Shown here: piece by piece, positions 1-12,300 of the stretch
Layout of the letters: each line of letters begins with the position of its first letter
How positions within the stretch are numbered: position 1 is the first letter of the stretch
Assembly (NCBI GenBank): GCA_019054805.1
Contig: JAHQIY010000002.1
Coordinates: 6,076,001-6,140,000, forward strand
Length of the DNA: 64,000 nt
Direction: 5' to 3'
From: Brachionus manjavacas
Lineage: Eukaryota; Rotifera; Eurotatoria; Ploima; Brachionidae
Notes under the pieces: model-generated
The model's database searches: none
The model's input: only the letters and a program-made list of their open reading frames with translations
Told to the model about the DNA's origin: nothing
Position numbers and translations under genes: made by a program

Positions 1-61
1 TTTATAAAAATATTTATGGTTGTTTTTGTATACTTTTATTTTTGCTATCATAAACATAATT

Positions 62-175
62 TTAATAGCAGGTGAAAAAAAATTGTTAGCAGAAGAAAAT
101 AATTACTATCCTTATGTTAGCTAGCAGAAAAATTTTCTAGCAGAAAAAAAAATTTACTAGCAGAAGAAATAACGT
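62..175. repeat. short imperfect tandem repeat, unit around TAGCAGAA
   Basis: The core TAGCAGAA, followed by A-rich spacer, occurs four times between about 87 and 170, with a fifth degenerate copy (TAGCAGGTGAA) at about 67. Spacing is irregular, 17 to 40 bases. No gene is seen in it. It may be a degenerate satellite fragment or a low-complexity expansion. Confidence 0.5.
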
Positions 176-746
176 CCATTTTTAAAATCATAAATGCATC
201 TTAGACTCAAATTAGAAAAAATTCCAATTAAATTTTAAATCTAAATAATGAATGCTTCATTTAGTTTTTTAGTTTTCGTTAGTCTATTAATCTAAATATT
301 AAAAAAGATTAAAAATAAATTTTTTAATTTGATTTAATTTAATATTTGAACTAAATTAAATATGAAAAAACTGGACTTGCTCTGCATTAAATATTAATCA
401 AAAATTTTTTAAATCCCTTTTGTTAAATAAAATCGCTTCTTATTTCTTAAATTTTAAGCTATTTAAATGTACAAACAACTCTGTGACAAATTTTAAAAAA
501 CGATTTTTCTGAAATTTCTAAAGACTTAAAAAATTAAATAATATTAGACTTTTATAAATATTAAAGTGTCAAGTCAATGTGCTATAGATTATTTGAAAAA
601 GAGAATTTTTTATTTCTTTTGATAGGATTCACTTAAATTTGAAAATAACTTTTTTGATATTTTAACTTTATAAAAAATTGAATCAAATTTTCATAAATTT
701 AAAAAAAATTTACTAAATTTTTCATTTAAAATTAAAAAATATTTTA

Positions 747-2751
747 CCCGACATCGACTCCACTAACTGTTAGATGATCCAAAAGTTTTGGCTCGATAAC
801 ATTCGAAACAAGGTTAGTTAAGTTTTTAATATACTCAAAGCTAATTGTTGATGAAGTTGGCGATGCCTTCGATGAATCGACATTATTGTCATTATTTGAA
901 GATAGTTTGGCGATCTTTTTGTTTTCATGTTCCGTTGAAGTGACACAAGTGTCGTTCCAATTGACTATGCGGTATAAATTAGCTTCGCCTATATTCTGCC
1001 GGTCTGGGTCAGTTGTGGTTGCAACTAAAGCAAAAAATGTATCATTCAATTCCTCTGGAAATTTAAGAACACTTTCTTCTAATTTGTTCTTGAGCACAAA
1101 ACATTTTGGATCATTGGCACCATCGTAATCTAATTTATAAGTGCCACATTCAAGATCTTTTTGATAAGTTGACAAAAAACTTCTCACACTTTCCAGCGAT
1201 GTCGAATTGACTTTTGCCGTGTTGTATACCAATGGAGGCGAATTATCTAATTTTAGATTATTTATCTCATTTTGACTTAGCTGATTGCTGATTGAAACTC
1301 TTGGCTTAATGCTTTCGTAGTACTTTTTCAGCATTCCAATTTCTTGTTCAGTCATTGATTTGTGAAAAGTCTTGGATGGTCGAATGGACGCCAGTGCCAA
1401 CAAACGCTTGGCTTGACTGAACGAAATTTGTTTTTCTTTTTCTGATGGTACTGATTCAAATTCGAGAGCCAATTTGGGAAAATATGACAACTGGCCTCTA
1501 AGACAAAGAGAGCCTCGTCTTCTCAAGCCAGTCAAATCTTCATTTATACTGTTTCGTCTTGATTCAACAAAGGCATTCGAATCCATACTGTGTCGTTTGT
1601 TAATAAAGTTGCCATCATTTGAGGACATCGAGCTTTGGTCACTTGCTGCTGAACGAGATGAGCTTGTGGTTGTCTCCGAATCTTCACCATCACTAGTAAC
1701 CTGCTGTTTGCTTAAATCCTGCTTTAGAGGAATACTTTTTATCTGATTGTTAATAAATGAATTTCGTCCCCGATAGTGGCTGTTGAACATGAAATTTACC
1801 GGAACACTTTCTCTTCTGTCTACAAAAGTTAATTTTTTCAACTCCAAACTCAAGTCTATGTAATTTCTTCCAGTTGATTGATAGTTAAGTACCGAGTTGG
1901 TGAACACTTGGGGATTTATTGCATTTTGATGCTCCTTAATCATTTTGAAATCATTTATGGTGCGAAATTTGCGCAAACTATTCGATTTTCGAATCAAATT
2001 CGATTGATTGTTTCGTTGAATTGGATTCAGGACAGTTATTTTTCTTGTCTCAGCGTCATCTTTGGAGTACTCGAGCGAATTTGGCTCTGAATTTTGAGAA
2101 ATTTTGAATAATTTTTTGTGTATGTCTGATTCAAGATTGGTGATAATTTTAGCTTGACTGCAAGTCGGCATTTCTAGTTCATTTATCAAAATTGTCAACT
2201 ATAAAATTGCTAAATCTATAGAAAATAATATTAGTTGAGGTCTTAAATGAAAAAAAGTTATTTTTTTTTAAATTATCATTTAAGAATTAATTGGTTCAAG
2301 TAGTCAATTAAAAACAATTAATTTCACGAATTTAACTTATTTAGCGATTTTATTTTAAGAAATATTTTAGACAGGTCAATTTTAGATTTAACAAGTTAAT
2401 AAATTTAAATCTTAAAAATGCGTAGATTATTTATTCTTGAAAAAAATTTTCTTTATTATAAATTGCCTAATATAAAATAAAGCAATTTGTGTCTTATTTT
2501 TCTTTAAATAAAAGTCCTTAAGAAGACGCATTTGCATCGAAAAACTTAAACTAAAAAGATAAATTTTAACAAACTTTTTTTAATAGACCATTATTTAATT
2601 TAAAAAAATTATCTTAATTTCCTAGTCAATAAATATCATCTATCTTTACAAAAAAAATATTATTTAGTTACCTTTCGATTGAGTAATTTATGGGACGCAT
2701 TTTATGATCGCATTCTTCGAAGAACTCTAAAAGACTAAAACTCATTAACAT
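747..2751 (-). CDS. unrecognised two-exon gene (possibly continuing below 747)
   Basis: I do not recognise the family. Exon 1 (2751-2672) starts at an ATG and reads MLMSFSLLEFFEECDHK and on to NYSIE; it ends at a donor GTAACT in phase 2. Exon 2 starts at 2157 after the acceptor TTGCAG, and the phase fits exactly (AG+T gives Ser). It then stays open for about 470 codons to 747. The protein is Ser/Asn-rich and hydrophilic, with a basic stretch near its start (RKSNSLRKFR), a Ser-rich run (TTTSSSRSAASDQSSMSS), the motif RRRGSLCLRGQLSYFP and a more ordered C-terminal part (FPEELNDTFFALVATTTDPD). No signal peptide or membrane segment is visible. Base composition is clearly less AT-rich than the flanks, which supports coding. 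The frame closes with TAA at 746-744, but this lies inside a possible donor (GG|GTAAAA), so further exons could lie outside the window. The upstream junction is an inference. Confidence 0.5.
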
Positions 2752-2991
2752 TTTTACTCTAAATGTTCGCTTAAAAGACTCAAGTTTTTCTGCTATTCAA
2801 TTAGATAAGCCAAGATTTAAAATAAGCTGGTAAAAAAACTTATGTTAAAAGATGTCAAATTTTTTTTAAATTTTTTGAAAATATTTAAATGGCACGATCT
2901 TTTGAGTACTAAGAAAAAAGATTTAAATTTGACTTCAATTTCTGCTATGAATTCGATGTAATAATATTATTTCAAATAATTTTTAGTGATT

Positions 2992-3184
2992 AAATAGTAA
3001 CTTTAATTACTATTAGGACGACCAGCAGTAACATGGAGGTCAACAATCACGAAAGAGCTCATCGAAATGGGAATGACATGATGAGAAGCAAGAGTAAAGG
3101 CAAAATATCGACTTGAGTGGAAATCAAAAGTAATGGCCCTTTGCTCCACAAGGAGTGAATAAGGAAAAAAAAATAGTAACTTTA
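2992..3184 (+). mobile_element. SINE-like retroposon with 14-base target-site duplication
   Basis: A 165-base insert (3006-3170) ends in an A-rich tail (GGAAAAAAAAA) and is flanked by a perfect direct repeat AAATAGTAACTTTA at 2992-3005 and 3171-3184. A tail plus a duplication of this length is the signature of LINE-driven retroposition. Its 3' end (CCACAAGGAGTGAATAAGG) recurs on the other strand near 18105-18130, again next to an A-run. The parent RNA is not recognised; no convincing tRNA box A/B pair is visible. Confidence 0.75.
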
Positions 3185-6100
3185 GAAAAAAAATTCTAAT
3201 AAATTTTAGAAAATTCAATTTATTTTTTAATTAATTTATTTATTTAGAAATTAATTAACCTCCTTCAGGAGAAGTAAAAATAAAAGTAGTGAAGAATAAA
3301 AAAAAATGTTTACAACAATTTAAATAAAAAAAAGTATCACAATTGTAAGAAAATGAAAAGAAAAAAAGTAATTATTGAACTTCCTCGACCTTATACTTTG
3401 AAATTCATTTAAGCCTGATTAATTCATTTAAAAATAAACGATGATTTCTAAATCTTTAGTTTGCTTGAAAAAGATAGAGTCAAAAATGTCAACACTGAAG
3501 ACACACAAATGCTCCTTTAACTCACTTTTAGACTTATATTATTTAAAATTAAAGTAAAATTAACTAAAATGGTTAGTCAAAAGTTGAAAATCAGCCTCCA
3601 AACAGTTATTCATTTTATTTATGAATTAGAGCATAGATAATTCTGATAAATCAAAAAATATCTCAAAACAGTTATATTCCAATTTCACAGCACGAAGAGT
3701 CTGATGAAGTAAAACAAAATTTCTAATTGTAAAATTTTGAACCCAAAATAAAGTTTTTGATTTCTAATAAATTGTGTGATCGCAAAAAGGGTTTTGAAAT
3801 AAAAATTGACGCTTCCAAAGACGATAGGCAAAATTCTTTAATAATGAGAAAATAAAAAAATTTACACTTTTTAAAAACTATGCACCATTTTTAGCTAACA
3901 GTGATTTGAGTATAAAAAATTACAATTTTGGCCAAAAATTAAGGAAACACTAAATCGAGTAAATTTGCCAAAAGCAAGCAAATTAATAGCTGAGTACCTT
4001 TTTGATTAAATCCTACTCTTTTATGTTTTCCAAAAACAATCGCACACATATATACTTGGCTATTGTTTGATGTTTTTTTTCTCTTTTGGGATTTAAATTT
4101 TAAAATGTATTTCTTTTAAAGAAATTATACGCTTTGTTGTTAAATTAGGCTTAATAAAACTAGATGCCAAATAAATGGTTCAGTTATGCAATAATTTTCG
4201 CTCCGAACTTATTAAATCTGTAAATTGACTTCGCGTTCAAATTAATCGTTTTTAAAAAAAATTAAACTTTTTATTTAGAAAAATAACAAAAATTTAATTT
4301 GATGGAATTTAAAACTCCTCTTTATAAAATCAATTGCATAACTTTAATTACAATTTTTTGTCATAAAAGTCGACTATTGATTATTTAAAACAATTATTTA
4401 ATAATTTTAGCCGATTTAGCAGCCAAATAAATCGAATTTGAAATTTTTAAAATAAATTTTTTCGCCTCACAATGTTACAAACCAGATTTTGAATTTTTCT
4501 TATTAGTTAAAAATTTTATTAAATAGAAAACAATCTTATATAACAATCAGCAATATTTTTTAGAAAAATAAATATTGATGCTAGTTTATACAAATAAACT
4601 ACATACACCTACTTATATTAAATGTAACCAAATACATCTAGAATATTAAGAATTCTTTCAAATGTAAACGTGAATGAAAATATTTCAATTTGAACTTTAA
4701 AGCTAAATGTTTTTTCTTTATTAAAATTTTAATAGATTACAAAAAAAAATTATTTAGTTTAATTTCTAAATTTTAAACTCAAAATTTTATTGATAAAAAA
4801 ATACTATGTCAATTTTTGAGTTGAGATAAATTTTGTTTGTCATACCAAAAAAAGTCTTAGTTACCAAAATTATAAAAAAATTCCAAGTACAAATTAAATT
4901 AAATCTTCCATTAATTATTCTAATAAGACCTTAGCGATCGTGAAATAGATTAGCTCACCTTCTACAAGTAATATTTTATTACTAATGAGCATTAGTCTCA
5001 CTTTAAAAAATTGTGTTTAAAAAATAAAATTTTGAAAATAAAATAAGAAGCCAAAATTGATATTTGACCAATTAATGGTTTTAATAAAGTGTCTGCCTTC
5101 TTTAATACTAAAATTTCAAAAAATTTTCTTCATTTCATACCTTTATGTTATGTTTCCAAACAAAATGGTATTTGATGTTAGCGAGCTGAAAAAAAAAGTT
5201 TAAGTATTTAAATTGGATAAAATTGGACTAGTGCTAGAATCAGCTGAAATTTATGTAAATAGCCAACTTTGATATCCCGAGTAATAAAAGGATGTGTCAT
5301 AGGGCTTCGTTTTCGATTGTTTGTGTACAAGTGAAACCGGATTGCTTATTTACAAAATTAAAAATATCATTTAATTTTGTTTTTAAATTAAACAAATTTC
5401 GGTATGATAGCCAGAAATGAATAATTAAGTTGAAATTACAAGTTGATTTTGTGAAATGATTGCTAAAAGACTCGACAAATTCTAATACTCGACCATAAAA
5501 AAGCAAACTTAAATGAAATTCAGTTTATTTTTACTCTAGAGTTTTTTTAGGCTTTTTTTCTATATGGAGTTAGACCGAAGTAATTTGAATGGACTTTTAT
5601 CATAAATTAAATCGAATGCTATAACAACCGATAGCTTAAATTCTAGTTATATCGTGCAATAACCTAAATACTGGGCATGCAAATTTCAGCCATAAAATTT
5701 TTATCTCAAATGCCTTAAAGCTTATTAAAAAAATAATTATTTTGATTAATATCTATCAATTTAAATAAAACATTGTTAATGTAAGCATTCTCAGATGGAG
5801 TTAAAAGGGTGCTTTACCTGTATCCATGTTATGTAATGATTGATTACTTTTTTAAACAATTATTAGATATTTTTTTAACCGAATTCGTTCATTGTTACGC
5901 AATAAAAATTTAAAACAATAACACTTTGAATTTATTTTCTAATTTTTTTCAAGACAAATAACTTTTTATCTAATTGCTATTTTCATTTTGAGGAAAATTC
6001 TAATAAAAATTTACATTTGTCAACAAATAACTTCGTTTTAAATTTACGGACACATAGAAAAACATTTATTTTTTTGAAAGCAAATATTTGATAAATCCTT

Positions 6101-6615
6101 ATAAATTATTTAAAAAATCTATTTCAGTTTGCTCTGATATTTATCTTGGAACATTAAAATTTAATTTCATATAATGCGATTGTTATGAGCTTTTTTCTAG
6201 AACGAAAGTCTAAAACCTGGAAGTTCTTGATTTTTTTATTAATTTTAAATTGTATTTTTAATAAATAAAAATAACAGACATTTGGAATGTATTTTTTTTT
6301 ATTTTTAAAATATTTGATTTCTTTTAAGACAAAGACTATAAATCAATTACAATTAATTTATACCAACTTAATTTTTCAAATGTCTTTATCGACGTAATAC
6401 TTTGAAATTCAAGTTTAGTTTAGTATCTAATTTCGAGAATTTTAATGACTTAAGTATAAAATTTTGTCTAGCTTCTTTGATAATCGGAAATTAGTTTTTA
6501 TACGTATTTTTTTTCAAGGAAACAAAATTGGTTTTTATTTTTTTTAGTTTTATTAAATTTCCTTTAAAAAAATATAACATAAAATATTAATGAAAATCTA
6601 ACAAAGCTATGGCAT
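3185..6615. other. intergenic, no supported gene
   Basis: Very AT-rich sequence between the SINE-like insert and the SOBP-like exon. No open frame with coding-like composition or recognisable protein similarity was found. A 69-codon minus-strand frame at 5297-5506 has no family match and no good start context. Confidence 0.5.
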
Positions 6616-7089
6616 TCAAGTGCATTTACGGCTAAAAATATCGATCACGTCGATTTCTCTTGAATTTTGTTTTTTCAAATCTTTCCGTATTTGATCCAAA
6701 TCAAGCTTGCTTTCCATAATGTTAAAATCAAAAGAAGACTCTTGTTTAATCATACCATAAAACATATTTTGAGAAAAGAAATGATTCATGAATTTGTTAA
6801 AAGAATTTGATTTGATCATGTTATAAGATTGAAGCTCTTTAAAGCTGAGAAAACATAAATAGCTGCAATGCTGAAAATGTTGGTCATACTCATTTAGATA
6901 ATATAAAAAAGGTGATTGAACACTCTTTATATCTTTTTTGCACGAGTCACATATTTTCTCAAATTTGAAAATAGATCTGCGCCACCTTGAAAAACATGAT
7001 TCCGTACAGAATTTTTTAATTTGCTCCTGTAGATTAATTGTTAAGGCTCCTTCTCCTGGTCTCATGCACCAATTACATATTACAATAGA
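6616..7089 (-). CDS. SOBP-like protein, exon with two FCS-type zinc fingers (partial)
   Basis: The open frame contains two successive Cys2-Cys2 fingers in the arrangement of sine oculis-binding protein homologues (SOBP). The first runs from CNWC to FCTESC, 20-odd residues later, followed by a basic segment FSRWRRSIFKFEK. The second runs from ICDSC to HCSYLC. In this family the fingers are of the FCS type and the proteins are nuclear partners of SIX homeoproteins. The frame is open upstream of the ATG at 7065, and the first cysteines lie before it, so this is an internal or 3' exon starting after an AAAAG acceptor at 7091-7090 rather than a complete gene. It ends at TGA (6618-6616), or alternatively at a donor (GTAAAT) nine codon positions earlier or so. 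Other exons were not found. Family assignment is from motif pattern only. Confidence 0.55.
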   Translation of the reverse strand, partial: SIVICNWCMRPGEGALTINLQEQIKKFCTESCFSRWRRSIFKFEKICDSCKKDIKSVQSPFLYYLNEYDQHFQHCSYLCFLSFKELQSYNMIKSNSFNKFMNHFFSQNMFYGMIKQESSFDFNIMESKLDLDQIRKDLKKQNSREIDVIDIFSRKCT

Positions 7090-9271
7090 CTTTTTGTTGT
7101 CTTAAATTTTTAAATTTAATTGTTTAAAATAAAAATATTAAGAAGATTTTACTAGATTCTTCCATTTTTAGTAAAATTCGATGATAATGAAAATTTAAAA
7201 GAACAATTTATAAAAAAAAATTTAATTAATGTCATATGAAACCTGTAGATCAATTTTATCAAGAAGAAATTTTAGTAAAATCGATTGAATATCAGTTGTT
7301 TACTAATTTCACTAGAATTATTTGTTATATTACTTTAGATCTGATCAAATTTAGATTTTCAAACTCTTTTTCAGATCCACCTTTTTTCACAATTCACATA
7401 GTAGGCATATTAAAAAAATAAATAATTGGTAAATGTATTAATATTTGTAATCAGATAGCTCACTTGTCTCATTTTTTATTAATTTATTTCCCGAAATATT
7501 ATTCTTTATTTTACAAATATTTTTTAGATATTTGAGAAAATTTTTAATGACTCTTGATGGCTATCATGTAACTGAAAGGAAATTGTTTAATTAAAAAGCA
7601 AATTCAATAATTATCTTTGGAAAAATTTAGTAAAGTCTCATTTAGTTAACATACATTTGAATGAATAGAATAAATTTTAAAGAAAAAGCGCTACTCTTTT
7701 GAAAAATAGATATAAGGATTTTAATCTTTTAGATACATTTAAAATATTTTATCTTACAGTTTTCTATTAAAAAAAAAATTGTTTAGTTTTTGAAATTTTT
7801 TTATTATATAATTAATTTATTTTTATATAAAAAGATTTGCGAATTTTTTAAATTAAAGCATAAATAATAAATACTTGAAACAATTTTTAAAATTCTGACA
7901 AGCTTATTTTTTTATGTTTCTATACGTTTTAATTCACTTTAACAAACAGAAAATGATTTTTATTAATATCTATTCAAATCTTATCTAAAATTTTTATTCA
8001 ATTTAATTCAAAAGTCTGAAACTGACTTAATTAATCAATTAAAAAAAACTTAAATTATAAATACATACAGTGCCGGAAATTAACTAGTCACATCATATCA
8101 TATAATATCATTTGATATCAGATGATATGATTTGATATCAAATGATAATAGCAGATATCAGCTATTATATGAGGAAAGTTTAAAAAAATGATATTAAATG
8201 ATATCAGATGATATGATGTGACTAGTTAATTTCCGGCACTGTATGTAGAAATAAACAAAACTAAAAAGATCATTTTTAAACATAATTTTTATTTTAAATT
8301 TCATTCAGAAAATCAATTTTAATAAATTTTGTTTGTTTTGTGGTAGGATTTGAAATTAATTTTTTAATTTTTAAATTCCCAACTTCATCCCTCTATTAAC
8401 TCAATTGCCAAATGATTTCCTTTATGCCTCTTCCAATTCTAATAAAAATTTTATGAATCATCAACATTCGGAGCTTAAATAAGTTTTTCATAATTTAAAA
8501 TAGGTATTTTGTTGTTTCTGGAGAATTTACTTTTACATTACTTAAATTTTGTATTTTTTCTTAAGTCTCATCTGATTTTCGAAGATTAGGGTTTTTCTAA
8601 AACCTGTTTTTGTATATTTACTTAAGTAGGCTTTAAAATTCAATTTTTTTGAGATTTTGATTAACGAGTAAACATTTTCCATTTTAAATTTTAAATTTAA
8701 AACTTGTAAATAAAAATAACTTTTTTTTCACTTGTGTCAATTTTGTGGTAATGACGCTTGAATCAAAATCTGTGGAAAAATATGCTTTATTAAATTGAAC
8801 ACCAGTTTTATTTCAATTATTAGTAATCATTTTAAAAATAAATGTTTAACATTTTTTAACGTAATTTTTTAAGCGTAAAAAAAATAAAAAAATAAAATTT
8901 TTTTATGTTTAGATAGATAGATCTAATATTGATGGAAAAAGTACTAAATGTAAAGTTTTTTGGATTTTTCTTGATTACACAAAACATTTTTGATTATAAA
9001 GGTAAAAATCTTTAAAATTATCATTTTACAGTTTAAGTTTACGAAATATTTTATATTTTAAATTATTTTAATATTTTTTTCTTCATTAATGTTCTCTTAA
9101 ATCTTTGATGAATATTTTTCGCTAGTTTCAGTTTTTTTTTGCTTTTTATTAACTTCTTCTTTAAGAGGTTAATTAAATAAAAATTAATAATTATTATTTT
9201 AGACATTTTATTTGAAAATTTAATAAGAAAAATTCACGAAAATTTTATTTAAAATAAAAGAATAAATTAAA
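7090..9271. other. AT-rich intergenic or intronic stretch holding one MITE
   Basis: Apart from the inverted-repeat element at 8067-8241 no feature is seen. If the SOBP-like gene has more 5' exons on the minus strand they should lie here, but none could be recognised. Confidence 0.4.
8067..8241. mobile_element. Tc1/mariner-type MITE with perfect terminal inverted repeats
   Basis: The termini start CAGTGCCGGAAATTAAC and are perfect inverted repeats of about 34 bases inside the TA, or 40 bases counting flanks (8061-8100 and 8208-8247). The element is flanked by TA on both sides, the target of Tc1/mariner transposases. The interior is built from repeated ATCATATGATATC-like units and codes for nothing. 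A degenerate relative lies at 36552-36690. Confidence 0.85.
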
Positions 9272-10850
9272 TTATTTATCTTTATTGTCATTAATTAAAT
9301 CTTTATGACGAAGCTTAGCTTGAATTAAAATATGTTCCAAAACCCCAATCCGAACATCCATATTTTTCATGTCCGATTTTATGCTTTCCATAGCTTTTTT
9401 GATTTTGATCAATGGAGCTTTATTTTAAGAAATTAATTTAAAATTGAAAAAAATTTAACTAATCTTACATCCATCTGTCATGCTTTGACCTGCTTCTTCC
9501 ATTTCCTCTTTCACTCGCTGCAGTTCACTGGTAACTTTGGCTAAAATTTGAGCCCTTTCATTGATTCCAGTCGATCGGCTCCTATATGTCTCTTTTATTT
9601 CGGCCAACCGGTCTTGATAGTTCCTAAACGCTTGCATTGGCTCTTCTAATTGATTGTTAATGTACTTCTCTCTAGAACCTAATTTCTCCAATGTTCTAGA
9701 TATCTCATCGTACAGTTTTTCAAGATAATTTTTTGTTTCTTTTAAAGATTCATCAATTGATTCTTGATAATTGTGCATTTGTTCAATATGCGTCCTCCAG
9801 TCTTTGTGGTCAGTTTTTATGGTCACTTTAAGTTGAGGCAAAACTCTTTCTACTTCTAGCTTCCATTCATTGGCATCTGTGTTTGATTCCAAAATTTCCT
9901 CGTGTCTTTTTTCGGTCATCAAATTCTTAGTGAGAAAATAATCTCAATTTTTTTCAAAACCAAAAAATTTTTTGTTCCTACTTTGTTATTGACCATTGTG
10001 TTTAATTTATTCAAAGCTTCCATGTTCATAATATTTTCGTCCTCGGCATCTTGGTCATCGCTGTCATACTTTTAAAATTATTTATTATTTTATTTATTTA
10101 TTATTTTATTTATTTATTAAATAATTTGTGCAAAAAAATAATAAAATTTAATTCATACTCGTAGCATGTTTTCTTCAATTTTATTTAAATCAAGCTCTGC
10201 TTCATCAGGTTCATCTCTATTCGGCTCATCATCTTGTTCTTCTGCTTCGTTATCATACTCTGGACTGCAACCATTTAATAATTAAAATTTTCTTAATTAT
10301 CAAAATTATTAAGATTAGAAAGATTACTCTTTCCATGAGAATCCTTTGATTTTGAGAGCTTCATCTGCAAGTCTATTCAGAGTGTAAATGACTTGTTCCC
10401 CTGATCCAGTTTTAACTTTGTTTGTACCAAAGTTTACTTCATTACCAAACTTTCTTAGTTGATTTAAAATTCCAGAAATAACTGTGTTCGGATCATCAAA
10501 CTTAATGAACAGATAAATTAAAAATTTAATTGAACTTTATTTTAAATTTTAATCACTTCTTGTGGTTTATCGAAATTATGACCAGATTGTTGTATTAGCC
10601 ATGCTGCCAGAGTTATAAAGCTATGAAATTGTTCGCCAGTATTTGTTTGAATGGCAAAGTAATGTCTCGATAGAGCTTTCATTTTCCATCTGATTAAATA
10701 CTCGTCTTCATAGTTGAGAAGCTTTAATTTGTTTAAAAGATTGTTCATTTCGATGAAAATAACATAGGCTTCTCCAGGACTTCTTTCAATTTGAATATCA
10801 CTAGATTCATGTTTTCCAGCATTTCTATCTTTGTTCTCTTCATCTGACAT
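9272..10850 (-). CDS. IFT57: intraflagellar transport protein 57
   Basis: IFT57 (Hippi) is a peripheral subunit of the IFT-B complex that carries cargo along ciliary microtubules. Six exons: 10850-10557, 10500-10328, 10264-10159, 10068-9982, 9925-9469 and 9417-9272. They join in phase to 420 residues, close to the usual length of about 430. The N-terminal globular part contains SRHYFAIQTNTGEQFHSF and LAAWLIQQSGHNF. An acidic linker follows (DPEYDNEAEEQDDEPNRDE), then the long C-terminal coiled coil with EWKLEVERVLPQLKVTIKTD, SREKYINNQLEE and SMTDG. I chose the ATG at 10850 (MSDEENKD) because the frame upstream of it is AT-rich and unlike the family. Introns are 51-90 bases. Four of five acceptors are AAG (one is CAG). 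Intron 3 is low-complexity TTATTTATTATTTTATTTA repeat. Confidence 0.96.
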
Positions 10851-11230
10851 TTTTAAGATGATTAAGATATTGCTAAAAATTTTCAGATTTTGAATATTTT
10901 TTAAGCAAACGAATTTTGAAAAAAAAAATTCTTTTAAATGTGTTACCATGGCAACAGTCTCTCTTTAAGTCGTAAAAAATGTCCGAATTTCATGTATCGG
11001 TGATCTGAAATCAATCCGAAAAATTGAAAATTAAAGTTTAATTATTTTTCTTCTATAGAATTAAAATAAATAAAAATAAATTTTTTTAAATATTAATTTA
11101 AACTCAAAAAAATTTTGAATTCCATAGCTTGATCTTAGCTTTTTGAACTAAAAATTGATAAAAAAATTAAAATTAATGATTTATTGATAATTATGATTTT
11201 AGTCTTTGTACTTAAATAGTATCCATTTTT

Positions 11231-11933
11231 CTGGAAACAGCAGACAGGATCAGCGAGGGTATTGACAACGGTTGGAATGTGCTGGTGGTCTAGTTGGATT
11301 TCGCCAAAGCGTTTAAGTGTGTCATCAGTAACTGTGTACTAAAGTGGCTGCTTACGGTTTCGAGAATTGCTTAGTGAACTGGATTACAGACTTCCTATCA
11401 GGCCAGAAGCAACGAGTTGCAATAGGAGAGTATGTGGCAAACTGGAAAGGAGTCACTAGTAGAGTCCCTCAAGACAGTGTTCTAGACCCACTCCTGTTCG
11501 TTATGTTCACAAAAGACATGCCTGATGCAGCAAACAACGTCATCAAGCTCTTCCCGCACGACAGAAAGCTCATTACAACCATCCGTAATTTAAACAACCT
11601 GGCATTGTTCAGACTTGCGCAAAAGTCAGAAAAAAAAGAAATTAAAAGTCTTTTGACTTGACTTATATGTCAGACCCCACTTGGAGCATAAAGCTGGGGT
11701 CTTGTCCCCATACGCTACAAAGAACAGCAGCATTTTTGATAAAGTACAAACACGAGCAACCAATCTCGTTCCGAGAATCCGTAACTTTAGTTACAGAGAT
11801 AGCCTTTCCATTTTGGGGTTGCCCACTCCAAGCGAACGCAGGACATGAGGAGACACGATCCAAATGTTCAAGATCTGAAACGACCCAAAAAGCATATATT
11901 TACAAGATAAAGAAATAAAGGAGCGTTACTAAC
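11231..11933 (+). pseudogene. decayed non-LTR retrotransposon (CR1/Jockey-like) reverse transcriptase fragment
   Basis: Frame-broken reverse transcriptase remains. LDFAKAF (first catalytic Asp region) lies near 11300, then WITDFLSGQKQRVAIG, then a degenerate VPQDSVLDPLLFVMF. The end of the ORF is seen near 11725-11880 as VQTRATNLVPRIRNFSYRD followed by LGLPTPSERRT and GDTIQMFKI. Several stops and frame changes make it non-functional. Confidence 0.8.
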
Positions 11934-11944
11934 AGTCTAGAAAA

Positions 11945-12185
11945 ATAATAATTGTCCCTTTTCTTTCCTAGCGGATAAGGGGATGGCGCTCATCTCCTTT
12001 TCAAGTACCTTTTTTTGAGCAACGGCTTCGATCTGACACAGAGGCTATTGCATCGAGTTGATCATCTACACAAAGCAAGTAGAAACTGGTCTCCCAATTT
12101 TTATGATGAAAGAGGCTTAAAAATTCACCCTGTATTGCAGAGATATTTTGAAGATTTTTTTATCCTGAGCGGGTTTTGAAATAGC
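11945..12185 (-). mobile_element. SINE copy (same family as 18893-19165), minus orientation
   Basis: The reverse complement aligns over most of its length with the plus-strand copy at 18893-19165. Shared blocks include GCCTCTGTGTCAGATCG, AGCCGTTGCTCAAAAA and GAGATGAGCGCC. This copy lies directly after the LINE fragment at 11231-11933. Confidence 0.75.
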
Positions 12186-12300
12186 TTCGTCAAAAAAGAT
12201 ATTATTAGAAAAATCACACTCTTACTCGAAAAAAATATAATATTGATAATGGTGTCTAAAACTCTGATTTTTTAAAACACTTTCTTCCATTTTTTGAAAT

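Noticed and set aside
886-2090. Plus-strand open frames over the first gene
   Set aside because: They are opposite-strand shadows of the minus-strand exon and have no coding features of their own.
3003-3218. 71-codon minus-strand frame
   Set aside because: Lies within the SINE-like insert with target duplications; an accident of the repeat.
10851-10949. 33-codon upstream extension of the IFT57 start
   Set aside because: AT-rich, hydrophobic and unlike IFT57 N-termini; the internal ATG at 10850 gives the family's usual acidic start.
11658-11918. Frames on both strands (86 and 66 codons)
   Set aside because: Alternative frames of the decayed LINE; the meaningful reverse transcriptase text lies in another frame.
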